NCBI GenBank assembly: GCA_905160935.1 | Contig: CAJHZI010000498.1 | Location: 713,501-777,500 of the forward strand | DNA from: Enchytraeus crypticus | Lineage: Eukaryota > Annelida > Clitellata > Enchytraeida > Enchytraeidae | Reading direction: 5' to 3' | DNA: 64,000 nucleotides | In this document: positions 43,207-54,544 of the stretch, piece after piece | Numbering within the stretch: position 1 is the stretch's first letter | How the letters are laid out: the number at the start of each line of letters is the position of its first letter | Notes under the pieces: generated by a model | The model's database searches: none | Told to the model about the DNA's origin: nothing | The model's input: only the letters and a program-made list of their open reading frames with translations | Translations under genes and position numbers: made by a program

Positions 43207-46200
43207 CAATTGATGCGTAGCTCGTGTAACGTCCGATGTTCAAGATGCGCAGCAGGATTATTGCGACCCTCGACCAAGAACTGTGCCTATTCCACTGGAC
43301 ACTGATCCGATGATCCTAACCTACCCAACTTGTACGAAACTAGAGCGCTGTGGTGAGTGCTGCGCTAACGACCGGCTCGAGTGTGTTCCTACCAGCACCC
43401 AAACTGTCACTCTCCAGGTATAAAGTATATCAACAAGGTCACATCAAAGTTGACAATAAAAAATATAGCATGAAAAAACGATTATAAAATAAATTATTTG
43501 AATTTTTAATTTGATGGCGAACATAAGAATTTTGAAGGCTAGTAATAGGTAGGTTGTAGTGTGGTCAAGGTTCAGAAGCACAAGGCTTCGCGTCAAGGCG
43601 ACTTGACACACTCGAGCTACCGATACAAAGATTAAGGTAACAGTAAGTTACTGTTACTAATAATACTATGTGTAATATGCATAAGGGGACAGAAGAAATC
43701 TAACGAATAATTTAGTAGTAGTTTGCGAATCGAAAGCTTGCATACATGTATGTCTAGACTCTAGCCTTTAGACCAATACGACGACTGCACGACATAAATC
43801 CTTTTCTTATGTAATCTTATAAAGACAATGCTGCCAAAATTGTCCAAAACTTGGAAGTTGTAATATTGCTTAAATTGACTAATAAACGAATGACATAATA
43901 ACTCGACTTTATTGCATTTATATATACATGTATATATCAAAAATTATATGCTAAAAAATCAGTTAATGTAAGCTTAAGTGGAAGCTAACGCTAGTGATAG
44001 GTTAGTAAAACGGAAGTAGTGAAACCTGATGTAAGCCCTAACTGTTAGTATCAAACATATATTTGAAATGTTTTAATTCTTATGTAAATAATGACAATTA
44101 CGCATATATATGTATATACAATGGCAACTTAGGCTACTTTCATCTGCTGATGGGTTTTTATTAAATTAGCAAAAGGAAGTGGAAGTTTTAAACGCGATTT
44201 ACTAGTGCTATAATTAAGACTGACAGTATCTCTCCACTTCCTTCATTCTCTGCTCAATAATTTAAAGTAAGCCACTTGAAGTTCTGAATTTGTTTTTATA
44301 TAGCCTCACAGACTTTATGTTATCGCCTACAGTTAAAAGTTCACTTGTCAATCACCAATGAGTTCGTTGATTCTGAACTCGTTTAAAGTCTCGGTTGGGT
44401 TTTCCATTTTATTTACGCTGTCTCTGCTTCTTGCACGGAGAGGCTGAATTATTGCGCAGTAATAAGGTAGTGCTAAAAGGTTAAGTTATTCATATAAAAG
44501 CTTACTAAAGTGAAAGGAACATTCGGGAGGTTCTCGATCACTCTATTGTCACGTGTTCAAATCCTTATAGAGTTCAGAAATTTGGCCTACTTATTTACTT
44601 GTCTAATGTGTATCAAAGGCTCAACTCTCTGCACACTCTTGAATCGAACCCCGTGTAGTCTAATTCATCTTAGATTTAATTTGTATGGAATTGTAAAACG
44701 AGTTAAAGACATAACGTGCCACACATGACTATGCGTGGCTATACATGACATGCATGACTTCATATGAGATACCTGACATTTTACAGGTTATGAAGTCCAG
44801 GGCTACCTCTGGAAACAGTAATCGCTTTGAATATCTTGGCAAATTTCCAGTGACACTAGAGCGTCATGTGGCCTGTACCTGTCGCTGCAAGGTGCAGCCT
44901 CACCATTGTATCCCAACCATCCAGGTAACGTGTTGATTGAGAATAACTGATTTGCACGTAATTATTTCTCAACTATTGAGTATATATGGCATAGTTGCTA
45001 ACTGTGATAAACTGATTTAGGGCAATCACAAAGCATTACAATGTATTTTCATTTGAGAGAAATGGTTGCTAGATAACCTTAAACATCTCCACTAAACACT
45101 TAGGTCCATGATTTCCAGAATAACAAGAAGTACGACTAATTTTTGTATCATTTGGAAAATAATTACTCTCTCTCAATAAGTACTTTTAACATTTGGTCAT
45201 CTTCAGTTTATCCCAGTTAAACGATACACAAAATACGCATAATCTAGAAATTAATAAACTTTACTTTTCAATTAAGGTGAATCAAACCATCGGACCTTTA
45301 TTTTTTATGCAAAGTGATATATGCTGTGCTGCATTGAATTAGAAATTGAAACAGGTAAGGAGTTTCAAATAGTTGGGATATACTAAAACCGATGACGGGA
45401 AATGTGAGACTGAAATTAGCCTTTGGATTGCACAAGCAAAAGTAACCTTTGGCAATTGGAAAGAACTTTTAATAAAAGTCTAAAAAAAGACACAAAAATA
45501 AAGATAGTGAAAAACCTACGTTTAGACCACGCTATTGTATGTTTGTGAAACATGGACCTTAATGAAGGACGATATTAGGAAACTATAGGCATTGCAAATG
45601 TATATTTGGAGAAGAATGGAAAGGATTAGCTGGACTCAAAGGTTACAAATGAGAAAGTTCTGGAGAGAGTTGGCACAGATAGACAGTTGATAAATGTATT
45701 AAGAAATAGGAAGAAGAGTTGGATAGGACACATTCTAAGGGGGAAGGTCTATCAAAAGAGGTCATAGAAGGTAGAATGAAAGGAGAAAGAGGCAGTGGCA
45801 GGCCGAGATTAGGTATGTTAGACGATTTAAAGACTCACTCAAAAGTGGAAATAAAGAGGAAGGCGGAAGACAGAGAAGAGTGAAGGCGCTATATACCACC
45901 GGGCCACCAAAGAGAGAGAGAGAAAGAGAGTGAGAGAGAGAGTATAACATTAGATGAGTTTGTAAACGTTTAGTATTAAATTTACCGTAACATTAGTTAT
46001 ATTTGTGAAACCGCAAATTAGACTTTCTATTGCTGATCAATATTTACATGCTGATATTTAAAATAGCAGTTTTCGTGTGTTTTATTTGAATGATGGTACT
46101 TTTAGTTTATTTCTAGGCTGCGTTTTAAATGGCAAAATGAAGATCTATTAGTATATAGAGGAGAGAAGAAAAGTAACGGATAGAAATATTTTGAGTAATT

Positions 46201-47664
46201 ATTAGCTACGGGGCCCACAGTTAGGTGATACACTGAAAGAGACAGAGGAAGAGAGAGATTAAATTAGTATACTCTCTATATATCGACAATATATTGATTC
46301 CAACAAACAGGTATACGACGAGGCTAACTGTGTTTGTAAATGTCAAAACGCCGATCAGGCCACGTCATGTCCTAATCCTAAGAAGTGGGACGAGAAACAT
46401 TGTCGATGTCTCTGTCCAAATCTGATCAACTGCCTGGAAGACGAGCACTACGACTTTAACACGTGCAGGTATTCCATGTAATTAAAATATAAATTGGCAT
46501 ACCCAATTTATTTACTTAAGCTAGAAGTTTGTACAGAGACAAAGGCAGTGTGTGTGTGTGTGTGCGTGTGTGAGGTAGAGAAAGAAACTAAAGAGAGAGA
46601 GAGAGAGAGAGAAAAAGAGGGAGATAGAGAGAAAGAAGTGTGTAGATCTATTAAAATTTCATAAAACACCGTACATCTACTTTCACATCAGTAAAAGTAC
46701 GAACATTGAGTAAACATATAGCTATGTTCCAAGCACACACACACACACGCGCGCGCACACAAACGCACACAGACATATACACAGCTGTGCTTTTTTCGCT
46801 AAACAATAAAAAATTGTTAAAGTGGCGAAAATTTTGTCTACAATACGCTAAAACTATACATAGTAAAGCTGACGTAAATTTTTGTATAATTATTTTTAAA
46901 AGCTAAAAATACTTTCAGTAAATGACAATTAAAGGTATATTTATTAGCTAACTCTCCCTCTCTCTCTCTCTTTCTCTCTTAATGCATTGCCAATTGGAAG
47001 ATCCAAGCCATATAGCTCCTCGACACATATCTATCCTCTGCGTTTCTCTTCGTATCAATATACGATTTATTTGTCAAATCATCGAGCATACCAAGTCTCG
47101 GTCTTTCTCTAACCTTTTTTCTCTTTCAATTATTACCTCTTTTAAAGCTTTTACTAAACCAATCTCTCTCAGAACATGGTCCATCCAGTCTTTTCTCTAT
47201 TGATTGTGATATTTATCAATTGTCTATTTATGTCTACCCTAATTGAACTTCATCGTTCGTAATTTTGTCAGTTCATTTGATCTACTCCATTCTTCTCCTA
47301 GCCACATATCGAATGTTTCCAGTTTCCTGATATTCTCCTCCCTGAATGTCCTTGTTTCACAACCGCACAGGAGCATGGTTAAAACTAAGATCTTCTTCGT
47401 GGATGTCTTCCAAATTCTCGTTAGTAGGTCTTTTCTCTTACTGAAGGCTTCTTTTGTTTGATTATTTCTATATTTCATTCTGTTCCACATTTCCCATCTT
47501 CTGTTGTCATGTTCTAAATACTGGAAGCTCTATCTGTTCTAATGTGATACATTCAAATGTTAAATATGATAGTATGTGATATTTGATATGTGATATATTG
47601 ATACGTGATGTATTGCAATATTTTCTATTCCTCCCAGTGACTTTACTCAGTTTCTTCTTCTTGA

Positions 47665-47695
<31 letters not shown>

Positions 47696-50600
47696 TAGTG
47701 CACTGCCTACTGGCAGGTCCAGGGCACATAACGCCTCCACTCTTCTCTGTCTTCCGACTTCCTCTTCATTTCCACATATGAGTGCATCTTTAAATCATCT
47801 AACATACCTAATCTCGGCCTGCCCTTGCCTCTTTTTCCTTCCATTCTACCTTCTATGACCTCCTTTAATAGACCTTCCCCCCTTAGAATGTGTCCTATCC
47901 ATCTCTTCTTCCTATTTCTTAATACATTTACCAACTGTCTATCTGTAACAACTCTCTCCAGGACTTCCTCATTTGTAACCTTTTGAGTCCAGCTAATACT
48001 CTCCATTCTTCTCCAAATCCACATTTCCAATGCCTCCAGTTTCCTAATATCTTTCTTCCGTAAGGTCCATGTTTCATATCCATACAATAACGTGGTCCAA
48101 ACCAAAGTTTTCACTATCTTTATCTTTGTGTCTTTCTTTGGACTTTTTGTTAATAGTTCTTTTATACTACAAAAGGTCGCTTTTGCTTGTGCAATCCTAC
48201 TGCATATTTCCGTCTCACATTTCCCATCTTCGGCTATAGTATGACCCAAACATTTCAAACTCCTTACCTGTTCCAATTTCGTACCATTTATTGTGATATT
48301 AACTTCACCTTTATTATTGGGCACTCTCATAACCTTGGTCTTTTATATATTAATCTTCATGTCATATCTTAGGGCCGTATCGTTCAGCCTATCCATTATC
48401 TTCTGCAATCTAATATCGCTGCCCGCTACCATTCCTTGGTCATCCGCAAATCTTACATCTTGTAATAAATTCCCTCCTACTTTTATTCCTTCTTTCAAGT
48501 CTTCCATGGCTTCCTCCAACATTGCCTCAGCGTAAATGTTAAACAGCAGCGGCGAAATGCTACAACCTTGTCTTACTCCACGTCCTATTTCACCTTCTTC
48601 TGAGTATTCTTGTTGAACTTATATGGCTGCTCTTTGATTCATGTTCAAAAAATTAGTCTTCTATCTCTATGCTTTCGACTGAATGCAATTATTTACTATC
48701 TTTAATAAGATCTTCGATGCCTGAGGTATTAAGCTGATTGTTCTGTAATCCGTACACTCCACAGCACTGGCTTTGTTGGGAATTGGAATCATAACTGACT
48801 TGGTAAAGTCGTCTGGCCAAATACCTGTTTTGTACACTTCCATACATACCTCCATTAACTTTTTGAGTGTTTCTCCTTCCAACATTTTCAAGAATTCTAC
48901 TGCGATTTCATCTATTCCGACTGCCTTCCCCTTCTTCATACTGTTAATTGCATAACAAATTTCCTCCTTCATTAAATCAGGGCCCCTTTTATCGTCTTCT
49001 ATGATATTTTGTTCTTCTATTTTAAAATCCTCTTGAACTGGTTTCCCAGCCTTATCATACAATTCCTCTACATATTCTCTCCATCCTTCTTTTACTTCTT
49101 CCAGCTCTGTCTTCATTTCCCCATCTTTACCCATTATACTAATGTTCTTTGCATCTGCTTTCTTTTTCTTCTCGGTTCTTGTTAATATCCTGACTTCCTG
49201 GTATAATAGATCCGACCTCCCTCTTCTATCATATTCTGCTAAATCTTCACACTTTTCACTCCACCAATGATCTTTTGCTTTGTCTGCTATTCTTCTAAGT
49301 TCACTGTTTGAGCTTCTATATTTCCTTCGGCCATGACTGGTGTCAATACTTTTCCATTTCCTCCTTTCCTCCATTTTGTCAAGCATCTCGCTTGTGATCC
49401 AAGGTTTTTTAGCTGTATTTGCTTTAAGAAAGCCATAAACTTCTTTGCACCTGTTTTAATAGCTTCCTTTATCTGACACCATCTTCCATTTATCCCTGTT
49501 CTTTCGTAGTCCTTCATTTCCTTAACTTCTTCTTGATATTAATTTTAATTCCATAGGCAACTTTAGTGAAGTAATGTTCAGGCCGTCCATAATTTTTCAT
49601 AAACCCACTTGATTATTAGCAAGTCAAATGGGGATCATCAGGAAATGTTACATTAGTACCTCAAATTGTTATTCCTTCTTCATTATTTTCCGTATATCTG
49701 CTGTTAACATTTTTTCTGACATTGATATATTTGTGCAACTGTTATTAGCAAATCGTATGGGGATCACCGGAAAATTTTACATTATTTCACCTCAAATTGT
49801 TATTCCTTCTTCAGTGTTTTCCATATATTTGTTGTTTACATTTCTGCCCACATTGATATATTAGCACAACTGTTTCTGAAGCCATCTGAGTTTCACTGAG
49901 ATTTGTCTACGTGATATATTTAGGCGCAATAAATAAACTAGGTATATTTGGTTTCAGTTGAGCCCGTAGCGTTATCCATTCATCTTGTATTGTATATTTT
50001 TTATTATGTACTCCTATGTGCTATCATATTCTTTAGTGAAATAAAATATGTATACATAATAAGTTAAGTGTCAGACTGCGAATCAATATTTTGTACAGCG
50101 TTAAAATGCTGACCTTATCCCATCGCAAATATGCTTTGAGACAAGAATCTGACTTGGTTTTAATTTTGGCTTTAGATAAGTCAATCAGATGACTGATTTT
50201 ATGCCCTTTTGTCTAATTTCATCTAGTGATAATTTTTTAATGACCAGTGACAAGAAATTGAGGCGTGATAAGTCATGATTTCAAATGATTATTTTCTCTG
50301 TTCATCTTTCGCTTTAGACATTAAACTTTTAAAGTTTATTTTTATAATTCAATTTGGCATTTTGTGTGTGCACAAGTGCTCTGTAGGTGATGTTGGATGA
50401 TGTATACTTACTGAATCTAAGGTGCCTGTTAGATGAACTATATTATTGGAATAGCTTGGATTAATGGTGTGATATATCACAAATATGTTTGAAATAATAA
50501 GTAGAAAACTGATCATATCTTTAGCAGACTACGCAATATTCTGGCTATCACCGAGACAAAGCACTTCGAGTTATGGATGCAATTAGACTATGGCCGTCAA

Positions 50601-51064
50601 TATTGAGGTAAAAGTTGCCAAACTGAAGGTTATCCATGGTAAGATAATACTTATCATTAGGTGTAAACAATATTTTATATCATTAGAACTTTAGACATCC
50701 AACATAACTGAAAATATTGTCATTAATGATAGGTAAATTCCAATTGAAATAACTTACGTCAATATGAAGAGCATTAAGGATCAAATATCATTAATCTAAT
50801 TCAATATGTTTAAAAAACAAAACAAGTCAGAGAATCGCAAAAATGTTATCTGTACTTATACTATACTGTATATTTGTAGTATATATTTATTTATACATAT
50901 TTGTGCGTAGCTGTATTCAGAGTTCACCTCAACTAATGATGGTGGCACCGGAAACAGTCCAACCGGAAGCGCCATGCGCAAGAACTGTCTGCAGATCTGG
51001 ATTTAAAGCACGGCTCGTAAAGACGAGATGTGTCTGCCACAGACAGTACGGTAGTGTGTCTTGA
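33100..51064 (+). CDS. PVF: PDGF/VEGF-related growth factor, seven exons, intact copy
   Basis: A secreted ligand of the PDGF/VEGF family. The inferred coding exons are 33100-33198, 34741-34840, 40666-40713, 43221-43417, 44787-44924, 46311-46468 and 50911-51064. They total 894 bp, giving about 297 residues with one open frame and matching phases (0,1,1,0,0,2). Domain order: signal peptide (1-25 or so), basic propeptide-like region (~34-85), knot domain with eight cysteines (~95-195), CxCxC repeats (~200-250), and a C-terminal CxxC/CxC tail. Introns of 1.4-5.8 kb carry retrotransposon and transposon relics. Skipping the 48-bp third exon would still leave an open frame of about 281 residues. Family certainty is high; exon 3 and the 5' UTR are unproven. 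Confidence 0.88.
33408..33484. repeat. (TA)n microsatellite in PVF intron 1 (copy 2)
   Basis: Pure TA run, about half the length of its copy 1 counterpart. Confidence 0.95.
33655..34480 (+). mobile_element. RTE-type retrotransposon 3' relic (copy 2)
   Basis: Counterpart of 7236-8030 with the same truncation at (TA)n. The GATGATGAT tail is longer here (34448-34474). It has stops and frameshifts as in copy 1. Confidence 0.75.
34741..34840 (+). CDS. PVF: PVF copy 2 exon 2: propeptide region
   Basis: Acceptor GCGCAG/ATACC and donor GCAG/GTAAGA, phase 1. It encodes [20 protein letters not shown]. The end of the exon lacks the 18 bp found in copy 1. Confidence 0.75.
34841..36115. other. PVF intron 2, unremarkable part (copy 2)
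   Basis: Counterpart of 8415-9690; no gene seen. Confidence 0.5.
36115..36640 (+). mobile_element. Possible LTR of a retrotransposon (copy 2)
   Basis: Counterpart of 9690-10205, with the same CCAAT-like, TATAAAT and primer-site-like TTGGTGTTGG features. The borders are not defined. Confidence 0.3.
36550..37200 (+). repeat. Array of hairpin units with GA-rich spacers (copy 2)
   Basis: Five units as in copy 1. In unit 3 the right arm is damaged by a ~9-bp loss (near 36900), which removes the CTTTGC partner of GCAAAG. The other arms are kept. Unit 5 is followed by a 4-bp GTTA insertion. Confidence 0.6.
37580..37816 (+). CDS. Unrecognised 78-codon ORF (copy 2)
   Basis: Same length and frame as 11154-11390, with a few amino-acid differences (for example S6G). 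No family recognised; it is followed directly by the mariner relic. Confidence 0.25.
   Translation: MSSVHGSSSLIDLASNWLYEQEILASSRLIPPKHKELEKSNSRLHFQTPITERGLENPTICTGSGAKTATQRENPTEI
37827..38572 (+). mobile_element. Mariner-like element with long inverted ends (copy 2)
   Basis: 746 bp, TA-flanked. The ends CAGGGTGAGTAAAAAAA are almost perfectly inverted. Internal transposase fragment at 38052-38360 with [10 protein letters not shown], a TAG stop at 38238-38240 and [17 protein letters not shown]. Confidence 0.85.
38573..38646. repeat. (TA)n tail of the antisense RTE element (copy 2)
   Basis: TA/TG tract between the mariner end and the 3' end of the antisense element; longer than in copy 1. Confidence 0.9.
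38648..39897 (-). mobile_element. RTE-type retrotransposon family B (copy 2)
   Basis: On the - strand: RT frames 40002-39682 ([23 protein letters not shown]) and 39679-39245 ([26 protein letters not shown]), separated by a 1-bp lesion near 39682-39690 where copy 1 is open. Then 39220-38984 and 38977-38678 ([15 protein letters not shown]...YVPWTCQ). (TA)n lies at both ends. Confidence 0.8.
39898..39960. repeat. (TA)n microsatellite (copy 2)
   Basis: TA tract at the truncated 5' side of the antisense RTE element. Confidence 0.95.
39961..40665. other. PVF intron 2, distal part (copy 2)
   Basis: Counterpart of 13528-14232: TG/CA-rich simple sequence, no gene, ending in a pyrimidine-rich run before exon 3. 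Confidence 0.5.
40666..40713 (+). CDS. PVF: PVF copy 2 exon 3: 48-bp symmetric exon
   Basis: Acceptor ATTCCTCAG/CG and donor CCAG/GTCAGA, phase 1-1, open in frame, encoding [15 protein letters not shown]. The changes relative to copy 1 keep the frame open. Confidence 0.6.
40714..42028. other. PVF intron 3, AT-rich part (copy 2)
   Basis: Counterpart of 14281-15590; no gene recognised. Confidence 0.5.
42029..42160. repeat. (TA)n tracts with duplicated block (copy 2)
   Basis: As at 15597-15700, with longer TA runs. Confidence 0.9.
42161..43140 (-). mobile_element. Tc1/mariner-like element relic (copy 2)
   Basis: 980 bp between TA dinucleotides, with the same terminal repeats as copy 1. An internal (CT)n at 42600-42632 is expanded. 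The N-terminal transposase part on the - strand is degraded. Confidence 0.75.
43141..43203. repeat. (TA)n microsatellite next to exon 4 (copy 2)
   Basis: Ends 17 bp before the exon 4 acceptor, as in copy 1. Confidence 0.95.
43221..43417 (+). CDS. PVF: PVF copy 2 exon 4: first half of the knot domain
   Basis: Encodes [26 protein letters not shown] and [14 protein letters not shown], with cysteines 1-6 of the PDGF/VEGF domain. Donor CTCCAG/GTATAA, phase 0. Confidence 0.92.
43418..44786. other. PVF intron 4 (copy 2)
   Basis: No gene or clear element; counterpart of 16937-18328. Confidence 0.5.
44787..44924 (+). CDS. PVF: PVF copy 2 exon 5: second half of the knot domain
   Basis: 46 codons in phase 0, with [18 protein letters not shown] supplying the last two knot cysteines. 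Donor CATCCAG/GTAACG is a better match to consensus than the copy 1 donor. Confidence 0.92.
45340..45950 (+). mobile_element. RTE family B relic, sense (copy 2)
   Basis: Counterpart of 18880-19485 with a (GA)n tail at 45909-45942. A TGA replaces TGG in the EEW motif near 45882 (copy 1 has TGG). Confidence 0.75.
46311..46468 (+). CDS. PVF: PVF copy 2 exon 6: cysteine-rich repeats
   Basis: Encodes [31 protein letters not shown] and EHYDFNTC, the CxCxC-type C-terminal repeats. Donor TGCAG/GTATTC, phase 2. Confidence 0.9.
46545..46785. repeat. TG, GA and CA simple repeats (copy 2)
   Basis: Counterpart of 20080-20340 with shorter TG and CA runs. Confidence 0.9.
46975..47500 (-). mobile_element. 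Degraded RTE family B relic (copy 2)
   Basis: - strand frame 47490-47239 with [19 protein letters not shown]. Counterpart of 20518-21045. Confidence 0.65.
47650..49612 (-). mobile_element. RTE family B element, longest copy (copy 2)
   Basis: On the - strand, frames 49517-49287 and 49386-48667 (239 codons) hold the linker after the endonuclease region and [16 protein letters not shown]. An internal deletion joins VNNCIQSK to the region near NMNQRAA, so RT motif A is missing. [19 protein letters not shown] and FADDQGM follow (48350-48600), then 48330-47707 (207 codons). The (GA)n tail is at 47664-47695. It cannot make active RT. Confidence 0.8.
49613..49876. repeat. Two tandem ~130-bp units at the 5' side of the RTE element (copy 2)
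   Basis: Units start TATTAGCAAGTCAAATGGGG (49613) and TATTAGCAAATCGTATGGGG (49743), share the CCTCAAATTGTTATTCCTTC block, and are clearly diverged from one another. They may be 5' UTR monomers of the antisense element. Confidence 0.75.
49877..50910. other. PVF intron 6, distal part (copy 2)
   Basis: Counterpart of 22703-23740; nothing recognised. Confidence 0.5.
50911..51064 (+). CDS. PVF: PVF copy 2 exon 7: intact C-terminus
   Basis: Acceptor TGTGCGTAG/C. It encodes 51 residues, including [30 protein letters not shown] and [13 protein letters not shown], ending TGA at 51062-51064. The four cysteines look like the last of the CxC-type repeats. Copy 1 has a stop in place of the Gln in SSPQL. 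Confidence 0.88.
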
Positions 51065-51222
51065 CTCAAATAGGCCACTGAATGGAAGATTTGTTCTTAG
51101 TCAGCATTCAATCAAGCATAACCGGAAATGCGAAACCTGAAGTGTAACTTTATTATCAACTAGTGTTTTATAATGCTACCTTTCTAGAGAGGAAAGACAT
51201 GTTTATTTGCTTTAGTGCATAC

Positions 51223-51390
51223 TTACTGTAGTGTGGTGTAGTGTAGTGTAGTTTAGTGCAGTGTAGTGTAGTGTAGTGTAGTGTAGTGTAGTGTAGTGTA
51301 GTGTAGTGTAGTGTAGTGTAGTGTAGTGTAGTGTAGTGCACTGTAGTGTAGTGTAGTGTAGCGCAGTGTAGTGTATTGTAGTGTAGTTTA
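51223..51390. repeat. (GTGTA)n pentanucleotide array (copy 2)
   Basis: About 33 units of GTGTA with few variants. It ends where copy 2-specific sequence starts. Confidence 0.95.
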
Positions 51391-53890
51391 TCACTAGATT
51401 GAATTTTATATCAGGAGTAAGCACAGGATTAACATGCAGCAGCTCATGTTGCAGAGTAGACCTTCCACTAAATTGCTCGTTTCATAAGTGGCGCATAGGT
51501 ACAATCGAATATAAGGCAATATTGAAAAGTACCATCAGAAGCCACAGTTTTCCAAGTATATAAGAGTAAATATAAAAAAGTTTGGAAACGGCATACTATT
51601 TTTGTGCAATTTACTTCTTGGCGTCAAATTAAGCACTATTGAGTCTTAAAGAAAATATTAAATAGAAATTATAAAATGTTCTACCAGTTATTTTGTTAGA
51701 AGAGTTGAAATGCGAAAGAGTTAATTATAAAGAACAAATTATTGCTTAAATCAGGACATAAGTCTTGCATTTCATTTTTCCTTAAGTAGACATCTAGACT
51801 GTTGCAAGATAGCTAAAGTAAACACCATAATCATAATGAATGTTAAGGAAGGTTAACTTTCATGTCCGACACAAGCTAACTGAATCTTAATTCAATTCCA
51901 AAAGCAGAAGAATTGAAGCCTATTTAGTTTGTAATTAAAATACGTGTGTATTTCTATTTAGTTTTCAGTTCACTGATGTTTAGCAATTTTCTTTCAATTA
52001 ATATTTTATGATAATACATGTATATTTTAAGTTTCTTTCACATAACGTACGCAATTTTTTGATAGGGAAGAAACTAAAAGGAAAGAGTTTTATTTGCAAG
52101 TCTTTTCATTCAAAGTTGTATTGTGCCATAATACTGTCATTACACTTGAAACTCTAAATTATTTCTGAAATGGAACTAAAACGAAACAGAGAAACTTGAG
52201 AGATGCCAACTAGATAATTTAATGGTGGAAGAACTTAATTAGTCGATAGAGGATTACCGTTGAACAATTTAATATGGGAGCAGTTCGCAGATCAGTCAGC
52301 ATAGACCATATCCTAGATATGGTATAAGTATTACTAACACAGAAATTTTGTGATTTTCCAGAGTTCGTTTTGGTTTTCTGAAAAGGAAATTTAGGTAGCT
52401 TCGTACGGTTGTGTTCTGTTAGCATTTGGAAGCGAACAAAGTTAGAAAATTTAGTTGATTTTTCTTGAAGATTAAGATGGTCGACTTTATATGATTTTCT
52501 GCATATAAGCAATAACTAATTAATAATTAAAAATTAATGATACTAATTACAATATTAATTAGTAATATTACTAGCTATTTATTGATATATTAATTTTACT
52601 TATTATTTCTGACTGAAACAATAAGTAACAATACTAAATCATCGTCATCACCTTCCCTTGAATCTCATTTTAACTATGGTCAGGAAAAATGTAGAAATTA
52701 GTGTATCAACTTCTGGAGCCTAGGCGTCCACTAACAAATGCTCATTCTGAAGTTGTTTTGGATCATAGCTCCTTATTATCACATTTTAAAGCACGTGCAG
52801 TCCATTATTAGTCTATTTTCAGTAACTTTGACACAACACGAGTAAAGTACAAAATACAAATATAAAATTAAAAATAAATACTAGTACAAAGATAAATCTG
52901 CAGTAAACTGGTTTACTTACTGTCAGATTTTGAATAAAACTCATGGTTTTCGTAACGCTCATCGAATTAGAATTCTACCTTTAACTCCACTAGGCAACCG
53001 ATTTAAGTTTCATTTACATTTCAATTCATTCGGTTAAATGTACAAATATTTATATTACGTAAAAATTGAATCGTAGGCAAGATAACGGTACTCTTCAGCG
53101 TATCACAACGGTAACGAAAGTGAAAATTAATATTCATTATTGTGTGGCCTGTTAGGCTACACCATTTACAGCAGACACTGTAGTTATTAACACGTAACAG
53201 AAAATAACATCAACATTTCGAATTTAACTTTTTATATTCTCTCAATTTTTACGAATGATGACTAAAAATTTTTATTGTTAACTGTAAATACATTCAGTTA
53301 ACAGTAAATACATTACAAAACCGTATTTAAATTTCATACTTATTTTTATTAAGAAGAACTCAAATTTTATTAAGAATGAAACCAATTTATTACATTCACA
53401 AAGAGTATTACATCTGCGGGAGAATTAATACGGGAGCTCACATGAGTATTCGTCTGCGGGAGAATTATTTCGAATTCTGTGACATTGAATACCTAGCTCT
53501 GAATGCGGATATTTTCTGCTGTCGGACTAAATTAGCTCGCTTTACATAAGCGATAGAATTATGAAAGGTGACTATTATTAATATTTGAAATCGGTTAATT
53601 ATTATTTAGTTCCGTATGCCAATAGAAGTTCGAAACAAACAGCGCTAGAGTAGGTAGTCAGGTATATAGGAACACACAGAACTTTAAAATAGGGCCTACA
53701 TATACAGTATATGTAATGCGCTAGTATTCTAAAATACCTAAAATCTATGATAAATTATCAATAAATCCTTTATCCGACAAAATCTCTTCCTTGAAGCGTG
53801 AATTTGAAATGACACCGGCTCTAAGAATCGCGACATAAATTTTAAGATATTTTTATCTATGAAAGATATAATGAATCAAATATATAGAGT
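51391..53890. other. Copy 2-specific AT-rich sequence
   Basis: No gene seen; the small frames lack motifs. It contains the inverted copy of the dispersed repeat at 52636-52735. Copy 1 lacks all of it. Confidence 0.5.
52636..52735 (-). repeat. SINE-like dispersed repeat, short copy
   Basis: Inverted relative to 25387-25540. It keeps CTTCCCTTGAATCTCA and TTCTGGAGCCTAGGCG but lacks the middle part. Confidence 0.5.
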
Positions 53891-53899
53891 AGGAGCCGT

Positions 53900-54110
53900 T
53901 ACCAAGTAACTGTCAGTGACCGATCCTGTGGTTCTTGCACTTCTTGTTCTTTTTCTTGGTTCGTTGATTCGATTCCAGATTAGCTGGGCTAATCGCAGGC
54001 TAATTTGGATTAAGTAAAATCTCGGAGATTCACAGATTGGTCAAAAGAAAATAACAAATAAATATTTTAACGGTTTAACCATGCGCATTAATATTGGTAT
54101 ATAACTTCTT
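53900..54110 (+). mobile_element. Divergent tRNA-derived SINE
   Basis: Box B-like GATTCGATTCC at 53966-53976, then AAGTAAAATCTCGGAGATTC and AACGGTTTAA, matching the body of the SINE at 3125-3345 in the same order. Box A is not clear. Confidence 0.45.
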
Positions 54111-54214
54111 ATATTCACGATATTGTATGTATCACTTTTAGTTCTGCTGAAAATGAAATGCCATTTAAAGAATGTGCAGTATAGAGAATGCATCGCATAT
54201 CATGTTTGACTTAT

Positions 54215-54540
54215 GATAAATGTAAGATTTGCCGATGATCAAGATATATTGCTAAAAGCGAAGTGGGTTTACAAAAAATTGTGGATAGCCTGAATAATAA
54301 TGCCGTAATGTATAGAATAAAAAATAATAGCAAGAAAATCCAAGTGATGAGAGTGTCTAAAAAGGAGATGGAGTCAAAATATAAGTATACGTTACGAAGT
54401 TAGAACAGAAGAAGGGCTTTAGATATTAAGGACAAACGAAAAAGGATGATGCGAAATGTGGAATAGATATAAAATGTAGAATTGCGCAAGCAAATGAGGT
54501 CTTCAGTAAGGGGAAAGAACCACTAACAAGAGGTTCGAGG
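54215..54540 (+). mobile_element. RTE family B-like relic, upstream half
   Basis: Begins VRFADDQD (RT catalytic motif). It continues with degraded blocks to CGIDIKCRIAQANEV and EPLTR, then stops abruptly. The next expected part ([12 protein letters not shown]) resumes at 56605, so this relic is split by an insertion. Confidence 0.7.
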
Positions 54541-54544
54541 AGAG

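Noticed and set aside
52219-52512. 97-codon minus-strand frame in the copy 2-specific region
   Set aside because: No recognisable motif, atypical composition and no second copy for comparison; treated as chance.
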